From contig NZ_CCDM010000002.1 of the NCBI RefSeq assembly GCF_000750635.1, forward strand, positions 682,001 to 746,000: DNA of 64,000 nt. Reading direction: 5' to 3'. The notes under the pieces were generated by a model. It worked only from the letters and a program-made list of their open reading frames with translations. It had not been told where the DNA came from and did no database searches. Positions 38,267 through 47,128 of the stretch are shown here, one piece after another (position 1 is the first letter of the stretch; each line of letters begins with the position of its first letter). A program made the position numbers and the translations under genes. Source of the stretch: Oceanobacillus jeddahensis (GTDB lineage Bacteria > Bacillota > Bacilli > Bacillales > Amphibacillaceae).

Positions 38267-38295
38267 GCATAAAAACTTTTCCCGGGGAGATACTG
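38267..38295 (+). promoter_or_regulatory. SigF/SigG-type promoter of sigG
   Basis: GCATA (38267-38271), a 14-bp spacer, then GGAGATACTG (38286-38295), which fits GGnnAnAnTR at every fixed position. It lies 39 bp before sigG. In B. subtilis sigG is first transcribed by SigF in the forespore and then autoregulated. Confidence 0.72.
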
Positions 38296-38333
38296 TCCTT
38301 GAACAGCATCTAAGATTGGGGAGGTTTTCGGGA

Positions 38334-39116
38334 ATGGCAAGACATAAAGTTGAAATATGCGGGGTTGATACATCAAAACTTCCAGTACTTAAAAACGATG
38401 AAATGAAAAAATTATTTATCCGGGTGCAACAAGAAAACGATATGATTGCCCGGGAAGAATTAGTAAACGGCAATTTACGCCTTGTTCTTAGTGTTATTCA
38501 GCGTTTTAATAACCGGGGTGAATATGTCGATGATTTATTTCAAGTCGGTTGTATTGGTTTAATGAAATCAATCGATAATTTTGATTTATCTCATAATGTG
38601 CGTTTTTCCACCTATGCTGTTCCAATGATCATTGGTGAGATTAGAAGGTACTTACGGGATAATAATCCAATCCGCGTATCCAGGTCTTTACGTGATATTG
38701 CTTATCGAGCCCTGCAGGTCAGAGAACAATTAATCAGTAAAACATCTAAAGATCCATCTCCAGCAGAAATCGCAAAGGAGATGGGAGTAGAGCAAGCTGA
38801 TATTGTTTTTGCACTGGATGCCATTCAAGATCCAGTTTCTCTTTTTGAGCCAATTTACAATGATGGCGGTGATCCGATTTTTGTGATGGATCAGCTAAGT
38901 GATGATAAAGATAAAGATTCATCTTGGGTAGATAAGCTATCGCTAAAAGAAGGAATGCACAGATTAAATTCAAGAGAAAAGATGATATTAAATAAACGCT
39001 TTTTTCAAGGGAAAACACAGATGGAAGTGGCTGATGAGATCGGCATATCTCAAGCTCAAGTGTCCAGACTGGAAAAAGGTGCTATCCATCAAATGAATAA
39101 GCAAATGTTTGAATAA
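38334..39116 (+). CDS. sigG: RNA polymerase sigma-G
   Basis: Late forespore sigma factor, 260 residues, the same length as B. subtilis and nearly identical in regions 2 and 4. Region 2 has DDLFQVGCIGLMKSIDNF (about 65-82), then RFSTYAVPMIIGEIRRYLRD; region 4 has TQMEVADEIGISQAQVSRLE (about 227-246). The N-terminus KVEICGVDTSKLPVL is the family's. ATG 38334 follows GGGGAGG; in-frame codons further upstream are part of the promoter region. Separate control from sigE is shown by the 120-bp gap with a SigF-type promoter. Confidence 0.97.
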   Translation: MARHKVEICGVDTSKLPVLKNDEMKKLFIRVQQENDMIAREELVNGNLRLVLSVIQRFNNRGEYVDDLFQVGCIGLMKSIDNFDLSHNVRFSTYAVPMIIGEIRRYLRDNNPIRVSRSLRDIAYRALQVREQLISKTSKDPSPAEIAKEMGVEQADIVFALDAIQDPVSLFEPIYNDGGDPIFVMDQLSDDKDKDSSWVDKLSLKEGMHRLNSREKMILNKRFFQGKTQMEVADEIGISQAQVSRLEKGAIHQMNKQMFE

Positions 39117-39151
39117 GTAAAAAAACGCTGTATCTTCATTGCCTAAGATCG

Positions 39152-39225
39152 GTCAGTCGTGTGACTAATTCATGTACGAGGACAATGTATCCGTCGAACG
39201 TAATTCCCTGAATTCTTTAAACATG
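39152..39225 (+). repeat. Interspersed repeat, family C copy 2
   Basis: AGTC-gtgt-GACT hairpin, then GGACAATGTATCCGTCG, AATTCC and TGAATTCTTTA, aligned with 7322-7400. It sits just before the sigG terminator. Confidence 0.6.
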
Positions 39226-39237
39226 ATTACAGTGGAA

Positions 39238-39271
39238 TAAAAAGCCCTGCCTCTATTGGCAGGGCTTTTTG
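39238..39271 (+). terminator. Terminator after sigG
   Basis: AAAGCCCTGCC / GGCAGGGCTTT, 11-bp perfect arms around a 6-nt loop, then TT and G. Confidence 0.92.
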
Positions 39272-39356
39272 TATGAATTAACACACCTTTTCTTTTTTAT
39301 TTTCCATGAAAAAAAGCATGTACCAATGCATAGGATAAGAAGAGGAGGGAGTTGGC

Positions 39357-39617
39357 ATGGTGAAGCTATCTGAATTACAAATAAAAGAACTCATTGTGAT
39401 GGACGATGGAACTAGACTGGGACATATCATTGATTTAGAGATTGACGGGAGAACAGGAAGAATCATAGCTATCATTGCTGAAGCAAAAGGTAAAAAATCG
39501 GGCATGTTTGCTAAAGCGGGAGAGCTTTTTATCGCTTGGGAGAAAATTGTACGGATCGGGGAAGACGTTATTTTAGTGGAAAAAGTAAAAGGACCCGATC
39601 TCTATACAGAAGATTAA
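39357..39617 (+). CDS. ylmC: YlmC/YmxH family PRC-barrel sporulation protein
   Basis: An 86-residue protein formed by a single PRC-barrel-like domain: MVKLSELQIKELIVMDDGTRLGHIIDLEIDGRTGRI is the typical N-terminal half. The YlmC/YmxH family is confined to spore formers, with SigE/SigG-linked expression in B. subtilis, but its molecular role is unknown. ATG 39357 has GGAGGGAG. It begins the ylm block downstream of sigG, as in B. subtilis. Confidence 0.88.
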   Translation: MVKLSELQIKELIVMDDGTRLGHIIDLEIDGRTGRIIAIIAEAKGKKSGMFAKAGELFIAWEKIVRIGEDVILVEKVKGPDLYTED

Positions 39618-39723
39618 GGAGAAATTATCGATATTATGTGTTAAAATAAGACACAAAATGATATGTAAAAGCAAATGTTTGATGAATTTTAAAATTATTA
39701 GAAAACGAAAAGAGGGAAAAGAC

Positions 39724-40542
39724 ATGGAGCCATTTCAGCTTAAAAGTGAGACAAGACTCCACTTAACTTCATTAGAAGAGGCAATTCCAGGTCTGATTGC
39801 AGGCTTTACAACAAAAAATGGAGGTGTAAGTGAAGGAGCTTATGAAACATTAAATATGGGGCTCCATGTAGCAGATGATGAGAAAAAGGTGTTAGAAAAT
39901 CGACGTATTTTAAGTGATGAATTGAATATACCGTTGCATCGTTGGATTTGTGGTGAACAAGTACATGGAACAAAAGTGCATCCTGCAGGTACAGAAGATG
40001 CTGGAAAAGGTAGTATTTCCTATGATTCCAGCATTTCCAACGTTGATGGATTGATTGTTAATGAGGTCGATTCTATCCTTGCTACGGCTTTTTTCGCAGA
40101 TTGTGTTCCCTTATTTTTTGCCGATCCAACTACAAGAATAGCAGGTATTGCCCACGCAGGCTGGAAAGGAACAGTTGGACAGATTGCCTGGGAAATGGTA
40201 CAAGAATTAAAAAAAGCCGGTGCATCTTTAGAAGATCTGAAAGTTGTGATAGGTCCGTGTATTTCCAAAGAGAATTATGTTGTTGACGATGTCGTCATAT
40301 CACATCTGACTGCTAAACAAAAACTCAAATTTACGGAAGAAATATCGCCCAATCAATATCTTATTGATTTAAAAGAACTTAATGTCGATATCCTTGTACA
40401 ATCTGGAGTCTTTCGTCATAATATAGAGATAACAAAATATTGTACATTACAAGATGAAAAGCTATTTTTTTCTCATCGGCGCGATAATGGAAAAACAGGA
40501 AGAATGTTAGGATTTATAGGATTTGAGAAACAGAAGAAGTAA
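39724..40542 (+). CDS. pgeF: Purine nucleoside phosphorylase / laccase-domain protein YlmD
   Basis: A 272-residue protein of the YfiH/LACC1 family (formerly polyphenol oxidase; B. subtilis YlmD is reported as a purine nucleoside phosphorylase/adenosine deaminase). Zinc-site residues are visible in CGEQVHG (about 77-83), FADCVPLFF (about 122-130) and GIAHAGWKGT (about 138-147), and IGPCISKENYVV is conserved. E. coli PgeF edits mis-incorporated L-Ser in UDP-MurNAc peptides. ATG 39724 follows AGAGGGAAAAGAC; upstream codons lack a site. ylmE follows after 12 bp. Confidence 0.9.
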   Translation: MEPFQLKSETRLHLTSLEEAIPGLIAGFTTKNGGVSEGAYETLNMGLHVADDEKKVLENRRILSDELNIPLHRWICGEQVHGTKVHPAGTEDAGKGSISYDSSISNVDGLIVNEVDSILATAFFADCVPLFFADPTTRIAGIAHAGWKGTVGQIAWEMVQELKKAGASLEDLKVVIGPCISKENYVVDDVVISHLTAKQKLKFTEEISPNQYLIDLKELNVDILVQSGVFRHNIEITKYCTLQDEKLFFSHRRDNGKTGRMLGFIGFEKQKK

Positions 40543-40554
40543 TGGAGGATATAA

Positions 40555-41235
40555 ATGGTTGCAGTAAGAGAAAATCTAATTGAAATTCAAGCTGATATAG
40601 CACAAGCTGCAGAAAAAGCTGGAAGAAATAAAGAAGATATTAATATTATCGCTGTGACGAAGTATGTTACAATAGAACGAGCAAAAGAAACAATTTCTGC
40701 AGGGATAGTTAACCTGGGAGAAAATAGAAATGAAGGTTTTTTAGCGAAATTTGAAGAGATTCAGGATAGTGCTACCTGGCATTTTATTGGATCCCTACAA
40801 TCTAGAAAAGTAAAAGATATCATTCATCATGTTGATTATATTCATTCACTAGATAGAAAATCTTTGGCGAAAGAAATTAATAAACGAAGTCAAAAAACAG
40901 TTCCTTGTTTTGTTCAAGTTAATGTAAGTGGTGAGGAATCGAAGCATGGATTAGCGGAAGAAGATGTGGAATCTTTTATAAAAGAATTGGCAGTATTTGA
41001 GAATATACGTGTGGTTGGTTTAATGACAATGGCCCCACATGTTGATAATCCGGAAGAAACCCGACCACTATTTAAAAAATTACGTTTGCTAAGGGATTAT
41101 ATTCAGAAGTTAGATTTAGATTATGCCCCGTGTGAATACCTATCTATGGGGATGAGTAACGATTATAAAGTTGCTATAGAAGAAGGCGCTACACATATTC
41201 GGATAGGTACTAAACTGGTCGGCAAAGAAATATAA
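40555..41235 (+). CDS. ylmE: PLP homeostasis protein YlmE (YggS/PLPBP family)
   Basis: A 226-residue single-domain PLP-binding barrel of the YggS/PROSC family, which buffers pyridoxal phosphate and affects amino-acid balance. The PLP lysine is the K in IIAVTKYV (about residue 36). Also conserved are LGENRNEGFLAK (about 55-66), WHFIGSLQSRKV and the C-terminal LSMGMSNDYKVAIEEGATHIRIG split around residues 199-220. It lies in the ylmD-E-sepF-G-H-divIVA operon with short gaps. Confidence 0.93.
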   Translation: MVAVRENLIEIQADIAQAAEKAGRNKEDINIIAVTKYVTIERAKETISAGIVNLGENRNEGFLAKFEEIQDSATWHFIGSLQSRKVKDIIHHVDYIHSLDRKSLAKEINKRSQKTVPCFVQVNVSGEESKHGLAEEDVESFIKELAVFENIRVVGLMTMAPHVDNPEETRPLFKKLRLLRDYIQKLDLDYAPCEYLSMGMSNDYKVAIEEGATHIRIGTKLVGKEI

Positions 41236-41249
41236 AGTGAGGTGCAGAG

Positions 41250-41687
41250 ATGAGCTTTAAAAAGAAGCTTAAGAACTATTTCACGATGGATGATGAATAT
41301 GAGTATGAATATGCCGAAGAAGAACCAACAGAAGAAATACCCCAGACTCAAGATAAAACAGCATCGGGTAAAAATGTTGTGAACCTTTCCAGTATACAAA
41401 ATGCGAATTCAAAGGTTGTTTTAGCAGAGCCTAGAAATTATAATGAAGCTCAGGACATTGCAGATAATATTGTTAACAGGCGTGCTGTTATCATTAATCT
41501 GCAGCGTGTTGATCATCAGCAGGCAAAGCGGATCGTTGATTTCCTGAGCGGGACGGTTTATGCCGTGAAGGGGGATATTCAAAAATTAGGGTCAGAAACA
41601 TTTCTGTGTACGCCAGATAATGTGGAAGTATCCGGAAGTATTTCTGAAATGTTATATGAGCAGGAAGATTATGATAAAGGATGGTAG
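41250..41687 (+). CDS. sepF: Cell division protein SepF
   Basis: A 145-residue FtsZ-associated membrane anchor. The N-terminal amphipathic helix [11 protein letters not shown] (1-11) binds the membrane. An acidic linker (about 15-45) leads to the SepF domain (about 55-140), with [20 protein letters not shown] split around residues 67-86 and the [12 protein letters not shown] segment. It forms arcs that help cross-wall assembly with FtsA/FtsZ. It is co-transcribed with ylmE (14 bp) and ylmG (6 bp). Confidence 0.95.
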   Translation: MSFKKKLKNYFTMDDEYEYEYAEEEPTEEIPQTQDKTASGKNVVNLSSIQNANSKVVLAEPRNYNEAQDIADNIVNRRAVIINLQRVDHQQAKRIVDFLSGTVYAVKGDIQKLGSETFLCTPDNVEVSGSISEMLYEQEDYDKGW

Positions 41688-41693
41688 CAGCAG

Positions 41694-41957
41694 ATGTTAG
41701 CACAACTCGTTTCACTAATAAGTTTTGGTTTAACTATTTATAGCTTTGCACTAATTGTGTATATTTTTATGTCTTGGTTCCCTGGAGCAAGAGAGTCTCA
41801 ATTTGGAGAAATGCTCGGGAAAATTTGTGAGCCCTATTTAGAGATTTTTCGTAAGTTTATTCCGCCGCTTGGCATGATTGATTTTTCTCCAATTGTTGCG
41901 ATCATTTTATTGCATTTTGCAAGACAGGGTTTTGTACAAATTGCCATGATGGTTTAA
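41694..41957 (+). CDS. ylmG: YggT family membrane protein YlmG
   Basis: An 87-residue protein with two hydrophobic segments (about 5-28 and 60-85) separated by a polar loop containing SWFPGARES and [14 protein letters not shown], the YggT signature. Chloroplast and streptococcal relatives affect membrane or division organisation, but the function in Bacillus is not established. It sits between sepF and ylmH in the conserved order. Confidence 0.9.
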   Translation: MLAQLVSLISFGLTIYSFALIVYIFMSWFPGARESQFGEMLGKICEPYLEIFRKFIPPLGMIDFSPIVAIILLHFARQGFVQIAMMV

Positions 41958-41978
41958 GGCTCAAGGAAAGGAATGACC

Positions 41979-42755
41979 ATGGAAGTTTATCAGCATTTTC
42001 GAAAAGAAGAACAGCCTTTTATTGATCAAGTTCTTTCTTGGAAAGACCAGGTAGAGCGATCTTATATCCCGAAACTGACTGATTTTTTAGACCCGCGGGA
42101 GCAAGAAATTGTGCAGATACTTTTAGGCACGAGCCAAGATGAGCTGCAGGTGGAAGCTTTTGGAGGGTCCAAGTATAGTGAGCGGAAAAGAATGATGATT
42201 GCGCCTATTTATGAAACTCTTACAGAAGATATGTTTCAGGTAGAACTATTAGAGGCATCTTATCCAGAAAAATTTGTAAGCCTGGAACATCGGGATGTCA
42301 TGGGGGCTTTTTTGTCTCAGGGTGTGAAGCGTAAAAAACTTGGAGATATTATGATATCAGAGGGAAAAGTTCATTTGTTGGCAGCCAGAGAGGTTGTCCC
42401 TTTTATCAAGTTAAATTTAACATCCATTAAAAAATCTCGTATCTCTTTTAAGGAACAGTCACTTACGTCTCTCATTGTAAAAAAAGAAGCATGGAAGGAA
42501 TATGATAAGACTATTTCTTCTTTGCGATTAGATACAGTGGTTAAAGAAATATATGGCATCTCTCGGAAAGACGCAGCTACATTTATTCAAAAACTACATG
42601 TAAAAGTAAATTATCGTGTAGTAGATGATGTGAAATTTCAATTACAAGCGGGAGATATGCTCTCTGTACGTGGAAAAGGCAGAAGTAAAGTAGTAGAGAT
42701 ACGTGGAAGGTCGAAGAAAGATAAAATAAAAATGACTGCTGCAATTTTGCAATAA
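41979..42755 (+). CDS. ylmH: S4-domain RNA-binding protein YlmH
   Basis: A 258-residue protein with a C-terminal S4 RNA-binding domain (about 180-245: LRLDTVVKEIYGISRKDAATF and the G-D-x-L-S-V-RGKGR pattern). The N-terminal part is the YlmH domain (FTDFLDPRE-type motif near 33-40). In B. subtilis YlmH binds stalled ribosome-nascent-chain complexes and acts in ribosome quality control. ATG 41979 is better spaced from AAAGGA than ATG 41973. It lies between ylmG and divIVA. Confidence 0.9.
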   Translation: MEVYQHFRKEEQPFIDQVLSWKDQVERSYIPKLTDFLDPREQEIVQILLGTSQDELQVEAFGGSKYSERKRMMIAPIYETLTEDMFQVELLEASYPEKFVSLEHRDVMGAFLSQGVKRKKLGDIMISEGKVHLLAAREVVPFIKLNLTSIKKSRISFKEQSLTSLIVKKEAWKEYDKTISSLRLDTVVKEIYGISRKDAATFIQKLHVKVNYRVVDDVKFQLQAGDMLSVRGKGRSKVVEIRGRSKKDKIKMTAAILQ

Positions 42756-42839
42756 ATACTGGAAATTTAGCTGGAATTATTGAATAATAAAGAGAGAAAT
42801 CGGAAGCTCAAGCAAGCACCGATAAGGGAGGTGGAGATG

Positions 42840-43343
42840 GTGGCACTATCACCATTAGATATTCATAATAAAGAGTTTGCAAGAGGATGGAAAGGCTATG
42901 ACGTGGATGAAGTAAATAAATTTCTTGATCAAGTGATGAAGGATTATGAAATCGTCATACGTGAAAGAGATGAGCTGGACCAGAAGGCGAAAGAGCTCCA
43001 AGAGCGATTAGGGCACTTTACAAATATTGAAGAAACGTTAAATAAATCTATTCTGGTTGCCCAGGAAACGGCAGAAGATATAAAAGGCAGTGCGCAAAAA
43101 GAAGCGAAATTAATTATTAAAGAGGCAGAGAAAAATGCGGATCGTATTGTTAATGAAGCTTTAAGCAAAGCACGAAAAATTTCACTTGATGTAGAAGAAT
43201 TAAAAAAACAAGCAAAAGTCTTCCGTTCAAGAATGCGTATGCTCGTTCAAGCACAATTAGAAATGCTCGGAACGGATGATTGGGAAGAGCTGTTTGATAC
43301 AGAAGTGGATGAAGATTTAGAGCTAATGGAGCATGAATCTTAA
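42840..43343 (+). CDS. divIVA: Cell-pole and septum organiser DivIVA
   Basis: A coiled-coil protein of 167 residues that recognises strongly curved membrane at poles and septa and recruits Min and chromosome-anchoring proteins. The N-terminal lipid-binding domain LSPLDIHNKEFARGWKGYD is followed by coiled coils (about 30-60 and 65-145) and an acidic tail. GTG 42840 is chosen because it aligns every residue with the B. subtilis numbering and lies 8 nt from GGAGG; ATG 42837 would add one residue. Residue 17, the membrane-inserting Phe in B. subtilis, is Trp here. Confidence 0.93.
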   Translation: MALSPLDIHNKEFARGWKGYDVDEVNKFLDQVMKDYEIVIRERDELDQKAKELQERLGHFTNIEETLNKSILVAQETAEDIKGSAQKEAKLIIKEAEKNADRIVNEALSKARKISLDVEELKKQAKVFRSRMRMLVQAQLEMLGTDDWEELFDTEVDEDLELMEHES

Positions 43344-43347
43344 AGGC

Positions 43348-43376
43348 TTGACTTAGGCTTGTATATTACATATAAT
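43348..43376 (+). promoter_or_regulatory. SigA promoter of ileS
   Basis: TTGACT (43348-43353), a 17-bp spacer, then a perfect TATAAT (43371-43376). It immediately follows the divIVA stop and precedes the T-box leader. Confidence 0.88.
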
Positions 43377-43434
43377 TCATACAAGTATAGAGTTTTTTGA
43401 CATTCATTTTACAAAAAAAGATTTTATAGTAATA

Positions 43435-43665
43435 CGAAGAAAGAGAAAGTATAAAAGAATATTCTGCTTAAGCGAGTTAGGGATGGTGGAAGCCTGATAC
43501 AGAAGACTTTTAGAAAATCACTCTGGAGTAGCTGTTATGAATATTAGTAATAATAGCCGGCTGTCCACGTTACGGATTTCGAGTGAATTTAATGCTTATC
43601 ATTAAATTTATAAGGGTGGTACCGCGAGTCTTCTCGTCCCTTTAGGGATTAGAGGACTCTTTTTG
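43435..43665 (+). promoter_or_regulatory. T-box leader (isoleucine) of ileS
   Basis: Stem I bears GGGATGGTGGAAGCC and the specifier ATC (Ile) at 43517-43519, just before CTCTGGAG. The T-box AGGGTGGTACCGCG is at 43613-43626. The competing terminator AGTCTTCTCGTCCCT / AGGGATTAGAGGACT with T-run is at 43627-43665. Uncharged tRNA-Ile would pair with the specifier and T-box and allow read-through into ileS. Confidence 0.95.
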
Positions 43666-43715
43666 TATTTGATAAACTATTTAAATGTGGGATGAACATT
43701 ACAGGAGGGAATATT

Positions 43716-46469
43716 TTGGAATATAAACAAACATTATTAATGCCAAAAACAGCTTTTCCAATGCGTGGAAATCTTCCAAATAAAGAGCCTGAACGCCAAA
43801 AAAATTGGGAAGAAAATAATCAATATCAAAAAAATTTAGAGCGCACAAAGGACAGGCCATTATTTATTTTACATGATGGTCCCCCTTATGCGAATGGAGA
43901 TATTCATATCGGTCATGCGTTGAATAAAATTTTAAAAGATTTTATTGTTCGCTATAAGTCCATGACAGGGTATTACGCACCATATGTTCCTGGCTGGGAT
44001 ACACATGGATTGCCGATTGAAACAGCATTAGCGAAGAAAAAAGTAAAACGGAAAGAAATGTCCGTTGCAGAATTCCGTAAACTTTGTGAAGAATACGCAC
44101 TTGAACAAATTGACAGTCAGCGTACACAATTTAAAAAATTAGGTGTACGTGGAGATTGGGATAATCCATATATCACGTTAACAAAGGATTATGAAGCTTC
44201 TCAAATTAAGGTATTTGGAGAAATGGCACGAAAAGGCTATATTTATAAAGGGCTGAAGCCGGTATATTGGTCTCCGTCTTCTGAATCTGCACTCGCAGAA
44301 GCAGAAATCGAATATCAAGATAAACGCTCGCCATCTATCTATGTTTCTTTTGAAGTAACAGATGGAAAAGATGTGCTTGATGGCGGAGAGAAAATGATTA
44401 TCTGGACGACCACTCCTTGGACGCTTCCTGCGAACCTAGGAATCAGCTTACATCCTGATTTAAGCTATGTCGTAGCCCAAGTAAATGATGAAAAATATGT
44501 TCTTGCAGAAGCTTTACTGGAGGATGTGAAAGAAGTATTAGGTTGGGAAGATGTAACAGTCGTAAAGAAATTCAAAGGGCAAGAAGCAGATCGTATAGAA
44601 GCACAGCACCCATTTTACGATCGTAAATCGCTTGTCATGCTCGGAGAACATGTTACAACAGATGCAGGGACAGGATGTGTTCATACAGCTCCCGGTCACG
44701 GGGAAGACGACTTCTATGTCTGCCGCAGATATGGAATTGATGCATTTTGCCCAGTGGATGAAAAAGGTGTATTTACAAGTGAAGCACCAGGGTTTGAAGG
44801 TTTATTCTACGATGCAGCAAATAAAGCCATTACAGAACAATTGGATGAAAATGGTGCATTATTAAAATTAGAATTTATTACACACTCTTACCCGCATGAT
44901 TGGAGAACAAAGAAACCGACGATCTTCCGTGCAACTTCACAGTGGTTTGCATCTATAAAAGATTTTCGACAAGATATTCTTGAAGAGATTAAAAAAGTGA
45001 ATTGGTACCCGCATTGGGGAGAAACAAGACTTTACAATATGGTAAGAGATCGTGAAGATTGGTGCATTTCCAGACAGCGTGCTTGGGGAGTTCCGATTCC
45101 TGTATTTTATGGAGAAGACGGTACATCAATTATTACAGATGAAACCATTTCGCATGTATCTGATCTTTTCCGCGAACATGGTTCTAATGTATGGTTTGAG
45201 AGAGAAGCGAAAGATTTATTGCCGGATGGATTTACATCAGAGCATAGTCCAAATGGCAAATTTACCAAAGAAGTCGACATTATGGACGTTTGGTTTGATT
45301 CAGGTTCTTCACACGAAGGTGTATTGATGAATCGTGAAGAACTTACTCGCCCGGCTGATGTCTATTTAGAAGGAAGTGACCAATATCGTGGCTGGTTTAA
45401 CTCCTCGTTGTCTACATCTGTCGCTGTAACGGGAAAAGCGCCATTTAAAAACATTATCAGTCATGGCTTTACGCTGGATGGAAATGGTCGTAAGATGAGT
45501 AAGTCATTGGGAAATACTGTTGATCCATCCAAAGTACAAAAGCAATTAGGCGCTGATATTTTGCGTCTCTGGGTTTCTAGTGTAGATTATCAGGCGGATG
45601 TGCGTATTTCCGATGCTATTCTAAAACAAACTTCGGAAAGTTATCGTAAGATCCGAAACACATTCCGATTCTTATTAGCAAATCTTGCTGATTTTGACCC
45701 TAGTAAAGACCGTGTGAAGGATGAAGACCTGCAGGAAGTAGATCGTTATATGCTCTATCGTCTGCAACAAATCTTAAAAAATGCCCGTGATAACTATGAG
45801 CACTTTGAATTTGCACCAGTGATTAGTCAAGTTCATAATTTCTGTGCTGTTGATTTAAGCTCTTTCTATTTAGATTTTGCGAAGGATATTCTGTATATTG
45901 AAGCTGCGGACCATCCACGCCGTCGCAGTATTCAAACAGGCTACTATGAAATTTTAACAACACTCGTGAAATTGCTTGCTCCAATTATCCCGCATACGAC
46001 AGAAGAAGTGTGGGAATATATCCCTGGGGTAGAAGCAGAGTCAGTTCACTTAACAGATATTCCAGAGCCGCGAGAAGTTGCAGGTTCAGAAGAAATTGTT
46101 GAAAAATGGAACCAATTTATGGAAGTTCGAGATGACGTTCTGAAAGCTCTTGAAGAAGCGAGAAGTGAGAAGGTTATCGGGAAGTCATTAGAAGCTAAAA
46201 TTACATTAGTACCTCTCGATGAAGAAACCAAACAAGTTTTAGAAAATATTGCTCATCTGCATCAATACTTTATTGTTTCTGAGGCAGCTATTTCAAGTGA
46301 AAAAGGAATTGGTAAAGCATATGATTATGTGGAAGTTGCCGTTGAAAAGCATCCAGGTGAAACATGCGAACGCTGTTGGGTTGTTTCTGAAACAGTAGGC
46401 CAAGATCAGGAACATCCAGGTCTATGCGCAAGATGTGCCAGTGTTGTCAAAGAAAATTATGTGAATTAA
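43716..46469 (+). CDS. ileS: Isoleucyl-tRNA synthetase
   Basis: Class I synthetase charging tRNA-Ile, 917 residues. The HIGH motif lies in [15 protein letters not shown] (about 57-71), the CP1 editing domain has [11 protein letters not shown] (about 236-246), and KMSKSLGN lies near 596-603. The C-terminal zinc fingers are CERCW and CARC (about 888-911). It starts at TTG 43716, 6 nt after AGGAGGG; the ATG at 43692 lies before the ribosome site. Controlled by the T-box leader. A terminator follows. Confidence 0.97.
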   Translation: MEYKQTLLMPKTAFPMRGNLPNKEPERQKNWEENNQYQKNLERTKDRPLFILHDGPPYANGDIHIGHALNKILKDFIVRYKSMTGYYAPYVPGWDTHGLPIETALAKKKVKRKEMSVAEFRKLCEEYALEQIDSQRTQFKKLGVRGDWDNPYITLTKDYEASQIKVFGEMARKGYIYKGLKPVYWSPSSESALAEAEIEYQDKRSPSIYVSFEVTDGKDVLDGGEKMIIWTTTPWTLPANLGISLHPDLSYVVAQVNDEKYVLAEALLEDVKEVLGWEDVTVVKKFKGQEADRIEAQHPFYDRKSLVMLGEHVTTDAGTGCVHTAPGHGEDDFYVCRRYGIDAFCPVDEKGVFTSEAPGFEGLFYDAANKAITEQLDENGALLKLEFITHSYPHDWRTKKPTIFRATSQWFASIKDFRQDILEEIKKVNWYPHWGETRLYNMVRDREDWCISRQRAWGVPIPVFYGEDGTSIITDETISHVSDLFREHGSNVWFEREAKDLLPDGFTSEHSPNGKFTKEVDIMDVWFDSGSSHEGVLMNREELTRPADVYLEGSDQYRGWFNSSLSTSVAVTGKAPFKNIISHGFTLDGNGRKMSKSLGNTVDPSKVQKQLGADILRLWVSSVDYQADVRISDAILKQTSESYRKIRNTFRFLLANLADFDPSKDRVKDEDLQEVDRYMLYRLQQILKNARDNYEHFEFAPVISQVHNFCAVDLSSFYLDFAKDILYIEAADHPRRRSIQTGYYEILTTLVKLLAPIIPHTTEEVWEYIPGVEAESVHLTDIPEPREVAGSEEIVEKWNQFMEVRDDVLKALEEARSEKVIGKSLEAKITLVPLDEETKQVLENIAHLHQYFIVSEAAISSEKGIGKAYDYVEVAVEKHPGETCERCWVVSETVGQDQEHPGLCARCASVVKENYVN

Positions 46470-46475
46470 AAATGG

Positions 46476-46511
46476 AGGAGCCAGTTTTCTGGAAAGCTGG
46501 CTCTTATTTTT
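46476..46511 (+). terminator. Terminator after ileS
   Basis: GAGCCAG / CTGGCTC with inner TTTTC / GGAAA partial pairing, then TTATTTTT. Confidence 0.82.
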
Positions 46512-46518
46512 ACTATAA

Positions 46519-46563
46519 AATTGTAAAGCTAATTGTTGTATTTTTCTTTACAATTACTACAAT
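46519..46563 (+). promoter_or_regulatory. Promoter with operator-like dyad upstream of the TPP riboswitch
   Basis: TTGTAT (46536-46541), a 16-bp spacer and TACAAT (46558-46563) form a plausible SigA promoter. It is overlapped by a perfect dyad AATTGTAAAG (46519-46528), 17 nt, CTTTACAATT (46546-46555), which encloses the -35. This suggests a repressor site; the regulator is unknown. Confidence 0.55.
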
Positions 46564-46600
46564 TACCAGTAGACTTAATTTGTAAACTGAATACATAAAA

Positions 46601-46688
46601 TGCACTGGGGGAGCTGTTTAGCTGAGAAAGACGTTTTGTATTGACCCTTTGCACCCGAACTAGATAATCCTAGCGTGGGGAATGTGCA
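46601..46688 (+). promoter_or_regulatory. TPP (THI-box) riboswitch
   Basis: P1 closes by TGCAC / GTGCA. Conserved elements: CTGAGA (46622-46627), ACCCTTTG, GAACTAGATAAT and AGCGTGGGGAA, all in THI-box order. TPP-bound aptamers normally stop expression of thiamine synthesis or transport genes. Here no such gene follows: 430 bp on is lipM. A terminator is correctly placed downstream, so the switch looks intact. Confidence 0.92.
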
Positions 46689-46740
46689 GTCGATAATGAA
46701 TTAGATAATAATTTATCAATTTATCAATAACTCTATTAAA

Positions 46741-46771
46741 GGCTGCATTCTATGGAATGTGGTCTTTTTTT
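46741..46771 (+). terminator. Expression-platform terminator of the TPP riboswitch
   Basis: GGCTGCATTC / GAATGTGGTC (10-bp stem with G-T pairs, TATG loop), then TTTTTTT. It lies 52 nt after the aptamer. Confidence 0.82.
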
Positions 46772-46880
46772 AGTTATACTTCTCATTTCGTCTGTATCTT
46801 TTAACCTTCATCGCAAGGAAAGGGAACTGGGAAGTCCTGCTAAGAAGTTTGGTGTAACAGGGAACAGCTCTAAAACATTT
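46772..46880 (+). other. Spacer between riboswitch terminator and repeat A3
   Basis: About 110 bp without a gene. A frame starting inside the terminator (46752) reads through here into the repeat but has no ribosome site. It may hold scar sequence of a lost thiamine gene; nothing recognisable remains. Confidence 0.4.
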
Positions 46881-47106
46881 TATCACGGAGAATCGTCTGT
46901 AAAACTCACACCTCCAAATAAAGCGAAAAAATAAATTTATTTAGGCGGTAGATCAGGTGAGCTAACTCCCTGAATCACTCAGGCTAATTCAGTGAGAGAA
47001 AAGCAGCAGACTAAGTTCGCGACATTCTGGGACTGGGGCTGCGATTACTCGCCCCATTGTAAAGAGTTGTGCGACGAAACTCCCGCTGAATGAAGTTTCG
47101 TTTTAT
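46881..47106 (+). repeat. Interspersed repeat, family A copy A3 (226 bp)
   Basis: From TATCACGGAGAATCG to TGAATGAAGTTTCGTTTTAT, same strand as A1. It holds hairpin TGGGGC-TGCGATTACTC-GCCCCA at 47034-47056. It ends 9 bp before the lipM ribosome-binding site, so it forms most of the lipM 5' region. Confidence 0.85.
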
Positions 47107-47128
47107 GTATCCATAGGAGGTGAGAAAT

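Noticed and set aside
38214..38333. N-terminal extension of sigG by 40 codons
   Set aside because: The extension covers the promoter-like GCATA/GGAGATACTG region; ATG 38334 gives the exact family length and has GGGGAGG.
46752..46934. 60-codon frame after the TPP riboswitch
   Set aside because: Its ATG lies inside the terminator hairpin, it has no ribosome site, and a third of it is repeat A3. It is not a credible riboswitch-controlled gene.
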